From positions 42,074,194 to 42,138,193 of the forward strand of contig CP136069.1 in NCBI GenBank assembly GCA_032622095.1: a DNA stretch of 64,000 nt, written 5' to 3'. Origin of the DNA: Siphonodentalium dalli. Taxonomy: Eukaryota; Mollusca; Scaphopoda; Gadilida; Siphonodentaliidae. The notes under the pieces were generated by a model. It searched no databases, was not told the DNA's origin, and worked only from the letters and a program-made list of their open reading frames with translations. Each line of letters opens with the position of its first letter. Position 1 is the stretch's first letter. Shown here piece by piece: positions 11,545-25,860 of the stretch. The position numbers and the translations under genes were made by a program.

Positions 11545-11795
11545 TTTAAGGTGTCACACCCGAGTGTTAGGTACTCGTTGGTGTATTTGAGGTGTAACAC
11601 CCAATATGCTAATTTCGAAGTGTCACACCTGAAACACACCTACGGATATGCTGACTTCCAGACAAGCACACCTTAAAGTTAACCATTACCAGGTACGTTC
11701 GAGGTGTCAGTCCTAAAACACACCCGAAGCGCGACACATACCAACATGTACATGCGGCCAGGAACCCTTGGGTTGTGCCACACCTGAAACACCCG
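11545..11795. repeat. Degenerate GGTGTCACACC-type repeats
   Basis: Variants of GGTGTCACACCCGA / CACACCTGAAACAC occur at least six times in both orientations with irregular spacing. Probably a decayed tandem array. Confidence 0.55.
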
Positions 11796-12093
11796 AGGGA
11801 CTTAACAAAAGATTAGTTTCCGACAGATACGCATAAAAGGTACATTAAATGACACCTAAGAGTTTCTGGTTTTGATTGGTCGACCAGGCCCGACCAATAT
11901 ATTTGTAAGGCTTAACCAAAGCACTCCAATGTGGACTAAGGTTCAAAGTTCGGTAATTTTTTAAATAGAGAAAAAATGGCACAAGCTTTACATGAGAAGC
12001 TAAAAACAACTATACTTTTATTATATGTAGTAATTAACACTTTACCTGTGACAGAAATTGGAAATATTTGATACTTTCATCCGAACTGAAATC

Positions 12094-12638
12094 TGACTTT
12101 GTGCACACTTACATGGTCTGTTGTTGAGAAATTCCACAAACAAACAAAACTGAATCCTGGTTGGTGAGTTCTCTGTCAACAACGCTTCGTTGAGAAATCC
12201 GTATAGTTCAGCACAAAACATGATTTAACTCTCATGTTTTTGAAGCGGGTGATTGAATTTTGAAATGACAACCAGATTTCACACAGCAGTATTTGGCAAT
12301 GACTGTATCCATTGTAAACTTGCTGGTGGGAATTCATTGAGTAATCTCTTGATTAATCCTGATTGGTATTTGGACCAGGCTGGCCATGTTAATATACAAG
12401 CTGGCTTGCTGAGGGAATCTGACCTTGCATAATTACAGTCAAATCCACCTGTTTGGTTTCTGGTGAAGCTGAGCCACAACACATACCCTGGCTTTGGACA
12501 ATTTAAATTAATATGTTTTGTTACTATAAAATGTGGATTTCTCAACAAAGCGTTTCTTGTGGAGTTCTCCTGAATACTGTTGTACTTTCTTTTATGGAAA
12601 TTAGCTGACTGTTTTGTCTGTACGTGCACACAAAGTCA
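12094..12638. mobile_element. Small inverted-repeat element (~545 bp)
   Basis: Left end TGACTTTGTGCACACTTAC is mirrored at the right end by GTACGTGCACACAAAGTCA. Further in, CGCTTCGTTGAGAAATCC (about 12186) pairs with GGATTTCTCAACAAAGCG (about 12535). Similarity between the arms is patchy, so it is old. The 116-residue minus-strand frame inside (12279-12629) has no recognised domain. Confidence 0.6.
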
Positions 12639-13784
12639 AGAGTGTGGTTGGTAAGTATGTGGTATATATTTTTTAATCTGCTACAAGTATAGTGTTGTTA
12701 ACTACATATGATACATTGATTGTTGTTTTCTTTTAATTTTGTGACGTTTTTGATACTTTTCTACCAATTTTAAAATTTGAAAAACATATCCCTGGAGGCC
12801 ATATTGGACTGGTTTGGTTAAACCTTAAAGTCATTTGGAAATGGGCGTTACATTTTCTCAACAGCTGCCAAATTCATTGTGGGGGAATGCGGTAATATTT
12901 TGATTGTCTCTGAATCATGGCTATCCCTCTGTGAGATAGTTTAAAATGTGAGTATCACTTTCTCAAAAAGTAGACCTAATTAAAGAACATTTATCATACT
13001 TGTATAGTTAGAGATTTGGAGCAAATGAAAACAGTTCTCTATGGAGACATGTGTATTGTATTTGTTTTAAAGTGACATGTTTTTTATATATATCATCTTC
13101 GCCAGCAGTAGCATCAAGTATATGTTACTGACTGTATTTAATTAACGTGTTATTATGGTCTCTGGTGTGAAAGACCAGTTTTATTCTGTCTTTTTCTTTC
13201 AGCGAATCACGATTAAATCATTATTTCCATCGGTCGTCGTCGTGTCTGATTGTACGAAAAGCCATCTGGTGTATTGCTTTATTAATACTGGCTTGGTGGC
13301 AGCGATAAAGAATACCTACCTAATGAGTACAAGAAAATCATAGTCAGAAATTGTAACGCACTCAAGATCATATTGTTAGCCATATATACAATATAACAAC
13401 TTTAATGTGGTGATCGTGAAAAATCTGTATAGATGTAACGCATATGTAGTTGATTATATGTGATATTTTGTTCTAATTTCATTTGAAATAGTGGTCTGAA
13501 CAGCGCATGAAATAGCATACAGAATAATAATCGGGCTAACATTTGCGATCTTCGTAACATAGTTCAAGTACGCAAACACCGAGCACGTTTCTAATCACAT
13601 TTAGTATCCAATTACGCAAATACCAAGTATGTTTTAATCACATTTAGTCCACCACCTCCTGCGACAGGGTCAGATATACTTGCCAATATACACCCTAGGA
13701 GGGCGTAATGCTGATATAAGAATGGCCTCAGGTAATGCACTCCTGATATGACCTCCCATAAGGATTAATTAAAATACATGTATG
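12639..13784. other. No gene recognised
   Basis: AT-rich unique-looking sequence. No repeats or motif-bearing frames seen. Confidence 0.4.
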
Positions 13785-14275
13785 GTTCCATGAGGGTAAA
13801 TTAAATATGGTCACACCCAGAGAGGGTTAAAATAATTGAAATATAGTATAATGAGGGTAAATTAAAATATGGTCACATCACGGTTAAATAAAATATGGTC
13901 CCATGAGGGTTAATTAATATATGGCCCAACGATGTGTAATACAAAATATGGTCCCATGATGCTAATTAAAATTGTACCTTGTATGTTAATTAAAATATGG
14001 TCCCATGAGGGTTAATACAAATATGGACCCATGTGGGGGGGGGGGGGGTAATTGAAATATGGTCCCACTAAGGTCAATTAATTAAAGAATATATATATGT
14101 TCCCATTATGAGGGTTAATTAGAATTAAACTATGGTCCCATCAGTGTTTAAACCACCGCCCCAATGGGGTGAAATACAATATAGTCCCATGAGGGTCAAT
14201 TAAAATATGGGTCAATGAGGACTAATTACAATATGCCCCCTCCCCATGAGGATCAATTAAAACATGGTCACAGGA
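13785..14275 (+). repeat. Degenerate minisatellite of an ATATGGTCCCATGAGGGTTA unit
   Basis: Around 15 variants of ATGGTCCCATGAGGGTTAAT plus TAAAAT, each about 25-35 bp apart with many indels. Includes a poly-G slip (14036-14048). Confidence 0.85.
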
Positions 14276-16089
14276 AGGGGGGAGGGGGTAATTTCTGAAC
14301 ACTATTCAATTCATATAGCATTCTGATATATCCTCGGTACACATAAATAAAAATGGTGTTTAGAATTAGGCCACATTGTATGTTAAACAACCAATGTGAA
14401 GGGTTAGTGTTGGAACTTTTAAAAATAACATCTCTATTCATAGCTCCGATATATTCCGCATACAAAGAAATGAAAAATCAATATTTACAAACAGCACGAA
14501 GGAGTAACTTGGGAATTGGTTAATAATTACCATCCCAATAATAATGTAAACGACAATAAACGAAATTGAAATTCCCAACTACACATTTGACCATTCGGGG
14601 GCGCACTACAATGTTTAGTGTGTCCCAAAAATTCACATTTCTATAAATAAAACCCCCATGCGACCACTGTACACCAAGCATCTCTAGCTGATTATACACC
14701 CGGAAGGCGCAATAAGAAAACGGACAATACAACTACACATATCGGGTAGATCGGCATTCTACAAGACGGTATAGATAAAGTGTCTCGATTTGAAATCAAG
14801 TTGAAGTGAGTTATGTTCGCTGAAGCACGGTTCGTACTGTGGCGAAAGTTGATATAAATTAGTGCCAGCCGATCAGTATTTAACAACAACCATAGTTCTT
14901 TTGAGTTTGAAGTGGTAAAATGTTCAGAGCAGTAGAGTATGTGGTTAAAAACCCTCTGACACTGGATATATACGTCCAAGTAACCAATTTTGGTATGATA
15001 GGACTGGCGATTGAAGATGTTCGCGGCACCAGTAGCACCAACATGTTTTGTATAATGTAGTTGCGCTGATGCTGATTAAAAAAAATTCTAATGATATGGA
15101 ACCAGGCACAATTTATTTTTGCCTGAAGTCGGGATCCAGAAATTTTATTCGTTACAACTGTATCACTCTGTGATAGATGGTCGTTATTGACAGTGAACGT
15201 CCTTGAGTGGTGCATATTATCGAGACCAACTTTTTGCAGTCTACTTGACACGACTTAATTCGCTCGGATTTGTTTCTTTTATATATACTTAACTATTTGC
15301 AAAACGAACAGTATTTATACCCGCCAATGCGTAAGTTTAATTTATTGTCATCTTATCTATTGTTTATATGTTTAACAAGTGTAATTTGAAGTATACATGT
15401 ATATTTACTTATTTTACTATGGATGTTCTGTCAACAGGTCAATTGGAACGTTCTATACTTATCATCTTTAACAGTACACATTTATAGGCTAGTGTCCATC
15501 TGAATCATTATTCAATGTCATATGTATTCACTTCCATTTGCAACTTCATTTATTCACACGCTCATGTCACCTGTATTCACCGTTGTCTCCATACTTCATC
15601 GAACATATGTCACGTGCGTATGGGCGTTTTCTATTTTTCATTTCGTGTCCCTTCATAACATCCTCATATCACTTGTTTCGTCTCATTTATCTAACGACAG
15701 TTCACATTCATTTCACACGTATATGGTCGTGGATAGGTTTATACTATTTATCAAAGTTTTATTATATTTTCATTATACTCAATTGTCTTGGTGATGGCAT
15801 GTTTCAAGTTATATGTATTGGATTGAATGTATTATTCTCACCTGTGTGGTCTAGATGGCATATTGTGTGATCACATGTGAACGGCTATTATGATATATTT
15901 TCTAATTATATATTTTTTTGTCATTCTAGGTTAAAACCTGATTAAAGCAACATGTTCAATAACCTTGGCGTGGTTACTCCCCCAACTCGGGAAACAACAA
16001 CTACAAGATCAACAACGATAAAGTGTCGAGTGACTTCTACGATGATGGCACGATGTCGAAACTTCCAAGTTGAATTAGATAGCCAATAT

Positions 16090-16470
16090 GTAGCTATGAT
16101 CCTCACTCGATGAAGTACCTGAGGCACACCCGGCAGAAGATACACGAGAGACACAGGCAGAAGATACATGAGACACCCGGCAAAAGATACCTCAGACACA
16201 CCCGACAGAAGCTACCTGAGCGCATTTAAATATTTAAGACACACATAGAAGGTAACTGGGGCACACCCGACAGAAGGTACCTAATACACATATAAGGTGC
16301 CAGAGGCACATCCCGAAGCTCACTTAATTATTGGTAGCACACCTAGAAGGTACATGACACACCTAGAGTACCTAATGCACAGAAGGTACATGAGACACAC
16401 CCGCCAGCCCGCCAGAAGGTACCTAAGACACACATAGAAGGTATCTGAGGCACACCCTAAGCTCATTTAA
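16090..16470 (+). repeat. Degenerate ~25-bp minisatellite inside the macrosatellite unit
   Basis: Repeated AGAAGGTACCTGAGGCACAC / ACACCCGACAGAAGG phrases, about 12 diverged copies. The same block recurs at +3770, +7540 and +11310. Confidence 0.85.
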
Positions 16471-17111
16471 ATATTTATAAACGTAAATAGACCGTAAAAC
16501 CTATACCACACTTACATCCCTTCACCTATAGCTATGTACCATACCGAGCATACAAATGGACCCACACCTTACATATTATGCAAGAGTAACTCTACTCGTA
16601 TGCAAGGTGTTAAGTAAACGATACGTACAATCTTGTCATGTTACCTTTACAGCTAAAAGCTAAATGTTGTCTACACCAGAACAGACTCAGACTTTAGGGA
16701 ATTGACTGATTGTGACTTTTATTTATTTGTACTAAAATACTACCAAACGTTCCCAAGTCACACGAAGTTAGCAATACCGCACACTAATACCGCACACTAA
16801 TAACGCACACACACTAATAACGCACACTACGAATAAGACTGAACTAGCGCATTTAGTTAAATTTGCCAAAGAAATGTTCAATACTGCATCAGTCTGAGAA
16901 CTTAGAATGGACATATATATTCAGAAACTCACTCCCCAGATAAAACCATCAATGAATCAATTTATCTGTTAGGTGGAATCTATTAATATTATTTCAAATC
17001 CATATTCACCATATTTTATTTGGCCTATAAGTATATATATGATAAACATGTTGCTGTTGTTTAATATGTAATGGATTCTATATATTGTATTCCCAATAAT
17101 TAGTGAACCAT

Positions 17112-17545
17112 TTAAAGCCACATGGTTGTTTGCGCTCCAAAGTATACATAATAATTTGTTTTTGAATTTTTCTCAATATCGAAATAGGTCGATACATATC
17201 TGAACTACCTTTCTACGAGCATTCTGTAACCCAAAAATACGCATTGAAGTAATGAAAAATACAACTGTGAATACCGTGTTTGGGGTCACACTCACAAACC
17301 AGTCATTTGCAATACATGGAACAGAAAAGAGCGTTCCGTGGTATTCAATTCCTGATATGGTAGCAACAAAGAGCGTTTATCTTACTTCTGGCGAAAAGTT
17401 GAAAACGGCTGAAAATGGCATGTGTTTTTCAGAGCACATAAAGCCGGAATATCAATAGTTCGTTTATTTATTGGCCCATCGTATCCGTCGCTCCAAATTA
17501 CGTAGCAAAACATATTGGAGGTTCGAATGAGCCATGTCCGTTTAA
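17112..17545 (+). mobile_element. TTAA MITE, family M2, in macrosatellite unit 1
   Basis: Bounded by TTAA (17112-17115 and 17542-17545) with short inverted ends TTAAAGCCACATGG / CCATGTCCGTTTAA. Contains the core shared with M1: ATTCCTGATATGGTAGCAAC followed by AAAGAGCGTTTAT. The 68-residue frame at 17252-17458 lies wholly inside the MITE and is not a gene. An independent copy lies at 55182-55624. Confidence 0.82.
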
Positions 17546-17976
17546 TGGTACAGCAACACTGACTCTAGAACATATATATAGTCTCGACGAAATGCCATTT
17601 CTCGGAAGCACGAAGGGTAATCTTACCCCAAAATTACGTCACACCGTGTTAAGTACGTTAATCGGTTCGATTGCACTGTATTCTCGGTGTTAATAATTTG
17701 GAATCCAGAGGTTCGGGAAATAGAAAGTCTACGATTGGTAATCTCATTAGTCGTTTCGATAGCACGGTAGTTTCTGGGAGCGACTATAGTGAGTTCTGAT
17801 TGGCGTTAATGATTTGTAATCCGGCGTTTGGGGAAATAGAAACTCTGCGACTGGTAATCAGGAACATTATTACATATGTGTGTCTGAAGTTGACTGCAAC
17901 AATACCTGGTAAAGAGGTATCGATCGTCCAAACCGAATGTCTCTTAACACTATGGTCCATCTTAGAGAGGAAATAG

Positions 17977-18018
17977 TCACTATCTGGGTGTCACTATCTG
18001 GGTGTCACTATCTGGGTG
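17977..18018 (+). repeat. 14-bp tandem repeat, three copies
   Basis: TCACTATCTGGGTG three times in a row. Three copies also in units 2 and 3, but one in unit 4 (29287-29300). Confidence 0.95.
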
Positions 18019-18320
18019 TCAAATCTTTGAATATTACATCATTATGCAGAAACACGCAACACACCTTATAAACCTGAATCAATTTCAACAACTGTCACAG
18101 TTGATGATCAATGCACGTGCCCGGGATGGAGGGGCCATATTAGTACTGTCTGCGATGACGTGAACCAAGTAGGAAAATCGATCTCATATTGCAGAGTTAC
18201 TGGAATTCTAACTTAGAAATTGTGGAAGAATTGTTCAGTCAGAGGCTCACTGTGTTCATCGTGCCGATTACCTTCCTATCACTCCATGTGGTACAGGAAA
18301 TAATTAGAGAAGTGTCTGCA

Positions 18321-21300
18321 CGAAATTGAAATTCCCAACTACACATTTTACCGGACTCGATCATTCGGGGGCGCACTACAATGTTTAGTGTGTCCCAAAA
18401 TTTCACATTTCTATAAATAAAACCCCCATGCGACCACTGTACACCAAGCATCTCTAGCTGATTATACACCCGGAAGGCGCAATAAGAAAACGGACAATAC
18501 AACTACAAATATCGGGTAGATCGGCATTCTACAAGACGGTATAGATAAAGTGTCTCGATTTGAAATCAAGTTGAAGTGAGTTATGTTCGCTGAAGCACGG
18601 TTCGTACTGTGGCGAAAGTTGATCTAAATTAGTGCCAGCCGATCAGTATTTAACAACAACCATAGTTCTTTTGAGTTTGAAGTGGTAAAATGTTCAGAGC
18701 AGTAGAGTATGTGGTTAAAAACCCTCTGACACTGGATATATACGTCCAAGTAACCAATTTTGGTATGATAGGACTGGCGATTGAACATGTTCGCGGCGCC
18801 AGTAGCAGCAACAGGTTTTGTATAATGTAGTTGCGCTGATGCTGATTAAAAAAAATTATAATGATATGAAACCAGGCACAATTTATTTTTGCCTGAAGTC
18901 GGGATCCAGAAATTTTATTCATTACAACTGTATCACTCTGTGATAGATGGTCGTTATTGACAGTGAACGTCCTTGAGTGGTGCATATTATCGAGACCAAC
19001 TTTTTGCTGTCTACTTGACACGACTTAATTCGCTCGGATTTGTTTCATTTATATATACTTAACTATTTGCAAAACGAACAGTATTTATACCCGCCAATGC
19101 GTAAGTTTAATTTATTGTCATCTTATCTATTGTTTATATGTTTAACAAGTGTAATTTGAAGTTTACATGTATATTTACTTATTTTACTATGGATGTTCAG
19201 TCAACAGGTCAATTGGAACGTTCTATACTTATCATCTTTAACAGTACACATTTATAGGCTAGTGTCCATCTGAATCATTATTCACTGTCATATGTATTCA
19301 CTTCCATTTGCAACTTCATTTATTCACACGCTCATGTCACCTGTATTCACCGTTGTCTCCATACTTCATCGAACATATGTCACGTGCGTATGGGCGTTTT
19401 CTATTTTTCATTTCGTGTCCCTTCATAACATCCTCATACCACTTGTTTCGTCTCATTTATCTAACGACAGTTCACATTCATTTCACATGTATATGGTCGT
19501 GGATAGGTTTATACTATTTATCAAAGTTTTATTATATTTTCATTATACTCAATTGTCTTGGTGATGGCATGTTTCAAGTTATATGTATTGGATTGAATGT
19601 ATTATTCTCACCCGTGTGGTCTAGATGGCATATTGTGTGATCACATGTGAACAGCTATTATGATATATTTTCTAATTATATATTGTTTTGTCATTCTAGG
19701 TTAAAACCTGATTAAAGCAACATGTTCAATAACCTTGGCGTGGTTACTCCCCCAACTCGGGAAACAACAACTACAAGATCAACAACGATAAGGTGTCGAG
19801 TGACTTCTACGACGATGGCACGATGTCGAAACTTCCAAGTTGAATTAGATAGCCAATATGTAGCTATGATCCTCACTCGATGAAGTACCTGAGGCACACC
19901 CGGCAGAAGATACACGAGAGACACAGGCAGAAGATACATGAGACACCCGGCAAAAGATACCTCAGACACACCCGACAGAAGCTATCGGAGCGCATTTAAA
20001 TATTTAAGACACACATAGAAGGTAACTGGGGCACACCCGACAGAAGGTACCTAATACACATATAAGGTGCCAGAGGCACATCCCGAAGCTCACTTAATTA
20101 TTGGTAGCACACCTAGAAGGTACATGACACACCTAGAGTACCTAATGCACAGAAGGTACATGAGACACACCCGCCAGCCCGCCAGAAGGTACCTAAGACA
20201 CACATAGAAGGTACCTGAGGCACACCCTAAGCTCATTTAAATATTTATAAACGTAAATAGACCGTAAAACCTATACCACACTTACACCCCTTCACCTATA
20301 GCTATGTACCATACCGAGCATACAAATGGACCCACACCTTACATATTATGCAAGGGTAACTCTACTCGTATGCAAGGTGTTAAGTAAACGATACGTACAA
20401 TCTTGTCATGTTACCTTTACAGCTAAAAGCTAAATGTTGTCTACACCAGAACAGACTCAGACTTTAGGGAATTGACTGATTGTGACTTTTATTTATTTGT
20501 ACTAAAATACTACCAAACGTTCCCAAGTCACACGAAGTTAGCAATACCGCACACTAATACCGCACACTAATAACGCACACACACTAATAACGCACACTAC
20601 GAATAAGACTGAACTAGCGCATTTAGTTAAATTTGCCGAAGAAATGTTCAATACTGCATCAGTCTGAGAACTTAGAATGGACATATATATTCAGAAACTC
20701 ACTCCCCAGATAAAACCATCGATGAATCAATTTATCTGTTAGGTGGAATCTATTAATATTATTTCAAATCCATATTCACCATATTTTATTTGGCCTATAA
20801 GTATATATATGATAAACATGTTGCTGTTGTTTAATATGTAATGAATTCTATATATTGTATTCCCAATAATTAGTGAACCATTTAAAGCCACATGGTTGTT
20901 TGCGCTCCAAAGTATACATAATAATTTGTTTTTGAATTTTTCTCAATATCGAAATAGGTCGATACATATCTGAACTACCTTTCTACGAGCATTCTGTAAC
21001 CCAAAAATACGCATTGAAGTAATGAAAAATACAACTGTGAATACCGTGTTTGGGGTCACACTCACAAACCAGTCATTTGCAATACATGGAACAGAAAAGA
21101 GCGTTCCGTGGTATTCAATTCCTGATATGGTAGCAACAAAGAGCGTTTATCTTACTTCTGGCGAAAAGTTGAAAACGGCTGAAAATGGCATGTGTTTTTC
21201 AGAGCACATAAAGCCGGAATATCAATAGTTCGTTTATTTATTGGCCTATCGTATCCGTCGCTCCAAATTACGTAGCAAAACATATTGGAGGTTCGAATGA

Positions 21301-22090
21301 GCCATGTCCGTTTAATGGTACAGCAACACTGACTCTAGAACATATATATAGTCTCGACGAAATGCCATTTCTCGGAAGCACGAAGGGTAATCTTACCCCA
21401 AAATTACGTCACACCGTGTTAAGTACGTTAATCGGTTCGATTGCACTGTATTCTCGGTGTTAATAATTTGGAATCCAGAGGTTCGGGAAATAGAAAGTCT
21501 ACGATTGGTAATCTCATTAGTCGTTTCGATAGCACGGTAGTTTCTGGGAGCGACTATAGTGAGTTCTGATTGGCGTTAATGATTTGTAATCCGGCGTTTG
21601 GGGAAATAGAAACTCTGCGACTGGTAATCAGGAACATTATTACATATGTGTGTCTGAAGTTGACTGCAACAATACCTGGTAAAGAGGTATCGATCGTCCA
21701 AACCGAATGTCTCTTAACACTATGGTCCATCTTAGAGAGGAAATAGTCACTATCTGGGTGTCACTATCTGGGTGTCACTATCTGGGTGTCAAATCTTTGA
21801 ATATTACATCATTATGCAGAAACACGCAACACACCTTATAAACCTGAATCAATTTCAACAACTGTCACAGTTGATGATCAATGCACGTGCCCGGGATGGA
21901 GGGGCCATATTAGTACTGTCTGCGATGACGTGAACCAAGTAGGAAAATCGATCTCATATTGCAGAGTTACTGGAATTCTAACTTAGAAATTGTGGAAGAA
22001 TTGTTCAGTCAGAGGCTCACTGTGTTCATCGTGCCGATTACCTTCCTATCACTCCATGTGGTACAGGAAATAATTAGAGAAGTGTCTGCA
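18321..22090 (+). repeat. Macrosatellite unit 2
   Basis: 3770 bp. Differs from units 3 and 4 at a handful of sites, for example TTTAGTGTGTCCC (18385) where units 3 and 4 have TTTAGTTTGTCCC. Confidence 0.94.
20882..21315 (+). mobile_element. TTAA MITE M2 in macrosatellite unit 2
   Basis: Same element at the same place in the unit. It amplified with the array rather than inserting again. Confidence 0.82.
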
Positions 22091-25000
22091 CGAAATTGAA
22101 ATTCCCAACTACACATTTTACCGGACTCGATCATTCGGGGGCGCACTACAATGTTTAGTTTGTCCCAAAATTTCACATTTCTATAAATAAAACCCCCATG
22201 CGACCACTGTACACCAAGCATCTCTAGCTGATTATACACCCGGAAGGCGCAATAAGAAAACGGACAATACAACTACAAATATCGGGTAGATCGGCATTCT
22301 ACAAGACGGTATAGATAAAGTGTCTCGATTTGAAATCAAGTTGAAGTGAGTTATGTTCGCTGAAGCACGGTTCGTACTGTGGCGAAAGTTGATCTAAATT
22401 AGTGCCAGCCGATCAGTATTTAACAACAACCATAGTTCTTTTGAGTTTGAAGTGGTAAAATGTTCAGAGCAGTAGAGTATGTGGTTAAAAACCCTCTGAC
22501 ACTGGATATATACGTCCAAGTAACCAATTTTGGTATGATAGGACTGGCGATTGAACATGTTCGCGGCGCCAGTAGCAGCAACAGGTTTTGTATAATGTAG
22601 TTGCGCTGATGCTGATTAAAAAAAATTATAATGATATGAAACCAGGCACAATTTATTTTTGCCTGAAGTCGGGATCCAGAAATTTTATTCATTACAACTG
22701 TATCACTCTGTGATAGATGGTCGTTATTGACAGTGAACGTCCTTGAGTGGTGCATATTATCGAGACCAACTTTTTGCTGTCTACTTGACACGACTTAATT
22801 CGCTCGGATTTGTTTCATTTATATATACTTAACTATTTGCAAAACGAACAGTATTTATACCCGCCAATGCGTAAGTTTAATTTATTGTCATCTTATCTAT
22901 TGTTTATATGTTTAACAAGTGTAATTTGAAGTTTACATGTATATTTACTTATTTTACTATGGATGTTCAGTCAACAGGTCAATTGGAACGTTCTATACTT
23001 ATCATCTTTAACAGTACACATTTATAGGCTAGTGTCCATCTGAATCATTATTCACTGTCATATGTATTCACTTCCATTTGCAACTTCATTTATTCACACG
23101 CTCATGTCACCTGTATTCACCGTTGTCTCCATACTTCATCGAACATATGTCACGTGCGTATGGGCGTTTTCTATTTTTCATTTCGTGTCCCTTCATAACA
23201 TCCTCATACCACTTGTTTCGTCTCATTTATCTAACGACAGTTCACATTCATTTCACATGTATATGGTCGTGGATAGGTTTATACTATTTATCAAAGTTTT
23301 ATTATATTTTCATTATACTCAATTGTCTTGGTGATGGCATGTTTCAAGTTATATGTATTGGATTGAATGTATTATTCTCACCCGTGTGGTCTAGATGGCA
23401 TATTGTGTGATCACATGTGAACAGCTATTATGATATATTTTCTAATTATATATTGTTTTGTCATTCTAGGTTAAAACCTGATTAAAGCAACATGTTCAAT
23501 AACCTTGGCGTGGTTACTCCCCCAACTCGGGAAACAACAACTACAAGATCAACAACGATAAGGTGTCGAGTGACTTCTACGACGATGGCACGATGTCGAA
23601 ACTTCCAAGTTGAATTAGATAGCCAATATGTAGCTATGATCCTCACTCGATGAAGTACCTGAGGCACACCCGGCAGAAGATACACGAGAGACACAGGCAG
23701 AAGATACATGAGACACCCGGCAAAAGATACCTCAGACACACCCGACAGAAGCTATCGGAGCGCATTTAAATATTTAAGACACACATAGAAGGTAACTGGG
23801 GCACACCCGACAGAAGGTACCTAATACACATATAAGGTGCCAGAGGCACATCCCGAAGCTCACTTAATTATTGGTAGCACACCTAGAAGGTACATGACAC
23901 ACCTAGAGTACCTAATGCACAGAAGGTACATGAGACACACCCGCCAGCCCGCCAGAAGGTACCTAAGACACACATAGAAGGTACCTGAGGCACACCCTAA
24001 GCTCATTTAAATATTTATAAACGTAAATAGACCGTAAAACCTATACCACACTTACACCCCTTCACCTATAGCTATGTACCATACCGAGCATACAAATGGA
24101 CCCACACCTTACATATTATGCAAGGGTAACTCTACTCGTATGCAAGGTGTTAAGTAAACGATACGTACAATCTTGTCATGTTACCTTTACAGCTAAAAGC
24201 TAAATGTTGTCTACACCAGAACAGACTCAGACTTTAGGGAATTGACTGATTGTGACTTTTATTTATTTGTACTAAAATACTACCAAACGTTCCCAAGTCA
24301 CACGAAGTTAGCAATACCGCACACTAATACCGCACACTAATAACGCACACACACTAATAACGCACACTACGAATAAGACTGAACTAGCGCATTTAGTTAA
24401 ATTTGCCGAAGAAATGTTCAATACTGCATCAGTCTGAGAACTTAGAATGGACATATATATTCAGAAACTCACTCCCCAGATAAAACCATCGATGAATCAA
24501 TTTATCTGTTAGGTGGAATCTATTAATATTATTTCAAATCCATATTCACCATATTTTATTTGGCCTATAAGTATATATATGATAAACATGTTGCTGTTGT
24601 TTAATATGTAATGAATTCTATATATTGTATTCCCAATAATTAGTGAACCATTTAAAGCCACATGGTTGTTTGCGCTCCAAAGTATACATAATAATTTGTT
24701 TTTGAATTTTTCTCAATATCGAAATAGGTCGATACATATCTGAACTACCTTTCTACGAGCATTCTGTAACCCAAAAATACGCATTGAAGTAATGAAAAAT
24801 ACAACTGTGAATACCGTGTTTGGGGTCACACTCACAAACCAGTCATTTGCAATACATGGAACGGAAAAGAGCGTTCCGTGGTATTCAATTCCTGATATGG
24901 TAGCAACAAAGAGCGTTTATCTTACTTCTGGCGAAAAGTTGAAAACGGCTGAAAATGGCATGTGTTTTTCAGAGCACATAAAGCCGGAATATCAATAGTT

Positions 25001-25860
25001 CGTTTATTTATTGGCCTATCGTATCCGTCGCTCCAAATTACGTAGCAAAACATATTGGAGGTTCGAATGAGCCATGTCCGTTTAATGGTACAGCAACACT
25101 GACTCTAGAACATATATATAGTCTCGACGAAATGCCATTTCTCGGAAGCACGAAGGGTAATCTTACCCCAAAATTACGTCACACCGTGTTAAGTACGTTA
25201 ATCGGTTCGATTGCACTGTATTCTCGGTGTTAATAATTTGGAATCCAGAGGTTCGGGAAATAGAAAGTCTACGATTGGTAATCTCATTAGTCGTTTCGAT
25301 AGCACGGTAGTTTCTGGGAGCGACTATAGTGAGTTCTGATTGGCGTTAATGATTTGTAATCCGGCGTTTGGGGAAATAGAAACTCTGCGACTGGTAATCA
25401 GGAACATTATTACATATGTGTGTCTGAAGTTGACTGCAACAATACCTGGTAAAGAGGTATCGATCGTCCAAACCGAATGTCTCTTAACACTATGGTCCAT
25501 CTTAGAGAGGAAATAGTCACTATCTGGGTGTCACTATCTGGGTGTCACTATCTGGGTGTCAAATCTTTGAATATTACATCATTATGCAGAAACACGCAAC
25601 ACACCTTATAAACCTGAATCAATTTCAACAACTGTCACAGTTGATGATCAATGCACGTGCCCGGGATGGAGGGGCCATATTAGTACTGTCTGCGATGACG
25701 TGAACCAAGTAGGAAAATCGATCTCATATTGCAGAGTTACTGGAATTCTAACTTAGAAATTGTGGAAGAATTGTTCAGTCAGAGGCTCACTGTGTTCATC
25801 GTGCCGATTACCTTCCTATCACTCCATGTGGTACAGGAAATAATTAGAGAAGTGTCTGCA
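22091..25860 (+). repeat. Macrosatellite unit 3
   Basis: 3770 bp, essentially identical to unit 4. It has a private change, GGAACGGAAAAG at about 24860, where the others read GGAACAGAAAAG. Confidence 0.94.
24652..25085 (+). mobile_element. TTAA MITE M2 in macrosatellite unit 3
   Basis: Same position in the unit, with one private substitution (ACGGAAAAGAG). Confidence 0.82.

Larger units (their letters stand above)
14561..18320 (+). repeat. Macrosatellite unit 1 (edge unit, most diverged)
   Basis: Lacks 12 bases near 14590 (the others carry TTTTACCGGACTCGATC) and differs at many single positions from units 2-4, for example AAAAATTCTAATG against AAAAATTATAATG. Its left edge directly abuts unrelated sequence ending ACGACAATAAA. 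It also contains a diverged internal dimer of ~105 bp (about 17650-17855). Confidence 0.93.

Noticed and set aside
14880-15251. 123-residue minus-strand frame present in all four macrosatellite units
   Set aside because: Between units 1 and 2 about 8 bases differ in this frame and 7 of them change the amino acid, the opposite of purifying selection. No motif recognised. Its persistence follows from unit duplication.
15522-15870. Overlapping 90- and 110-residue + frames repeated every 3770 bp
   Set aside because: Two overlapping frames of similar length in the same DNA, low complexity (S/F/H/I rich), and conserved only because the units are near-identical.
17252-17458. 68-residue frame in each macrosatellite unit
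   Set aside because: Lies wholly in the M2 MITE, and the homologous sequence at 55.3 kb is frameshifted.
17515-17545. GGTTCGAATGAGCC as a tRNA-type B box (SINE)
   Set aside because: Only a partial match, no A box at the proper distance, and the segment is the right end of a TTAA MITE.
18239-18502. 87-residue minus frame spanning the unit 1/unit 2 junction
   Set aside because: It exists only because the unit end and start are joined and lacks an equivalent in the first unit's left edge.
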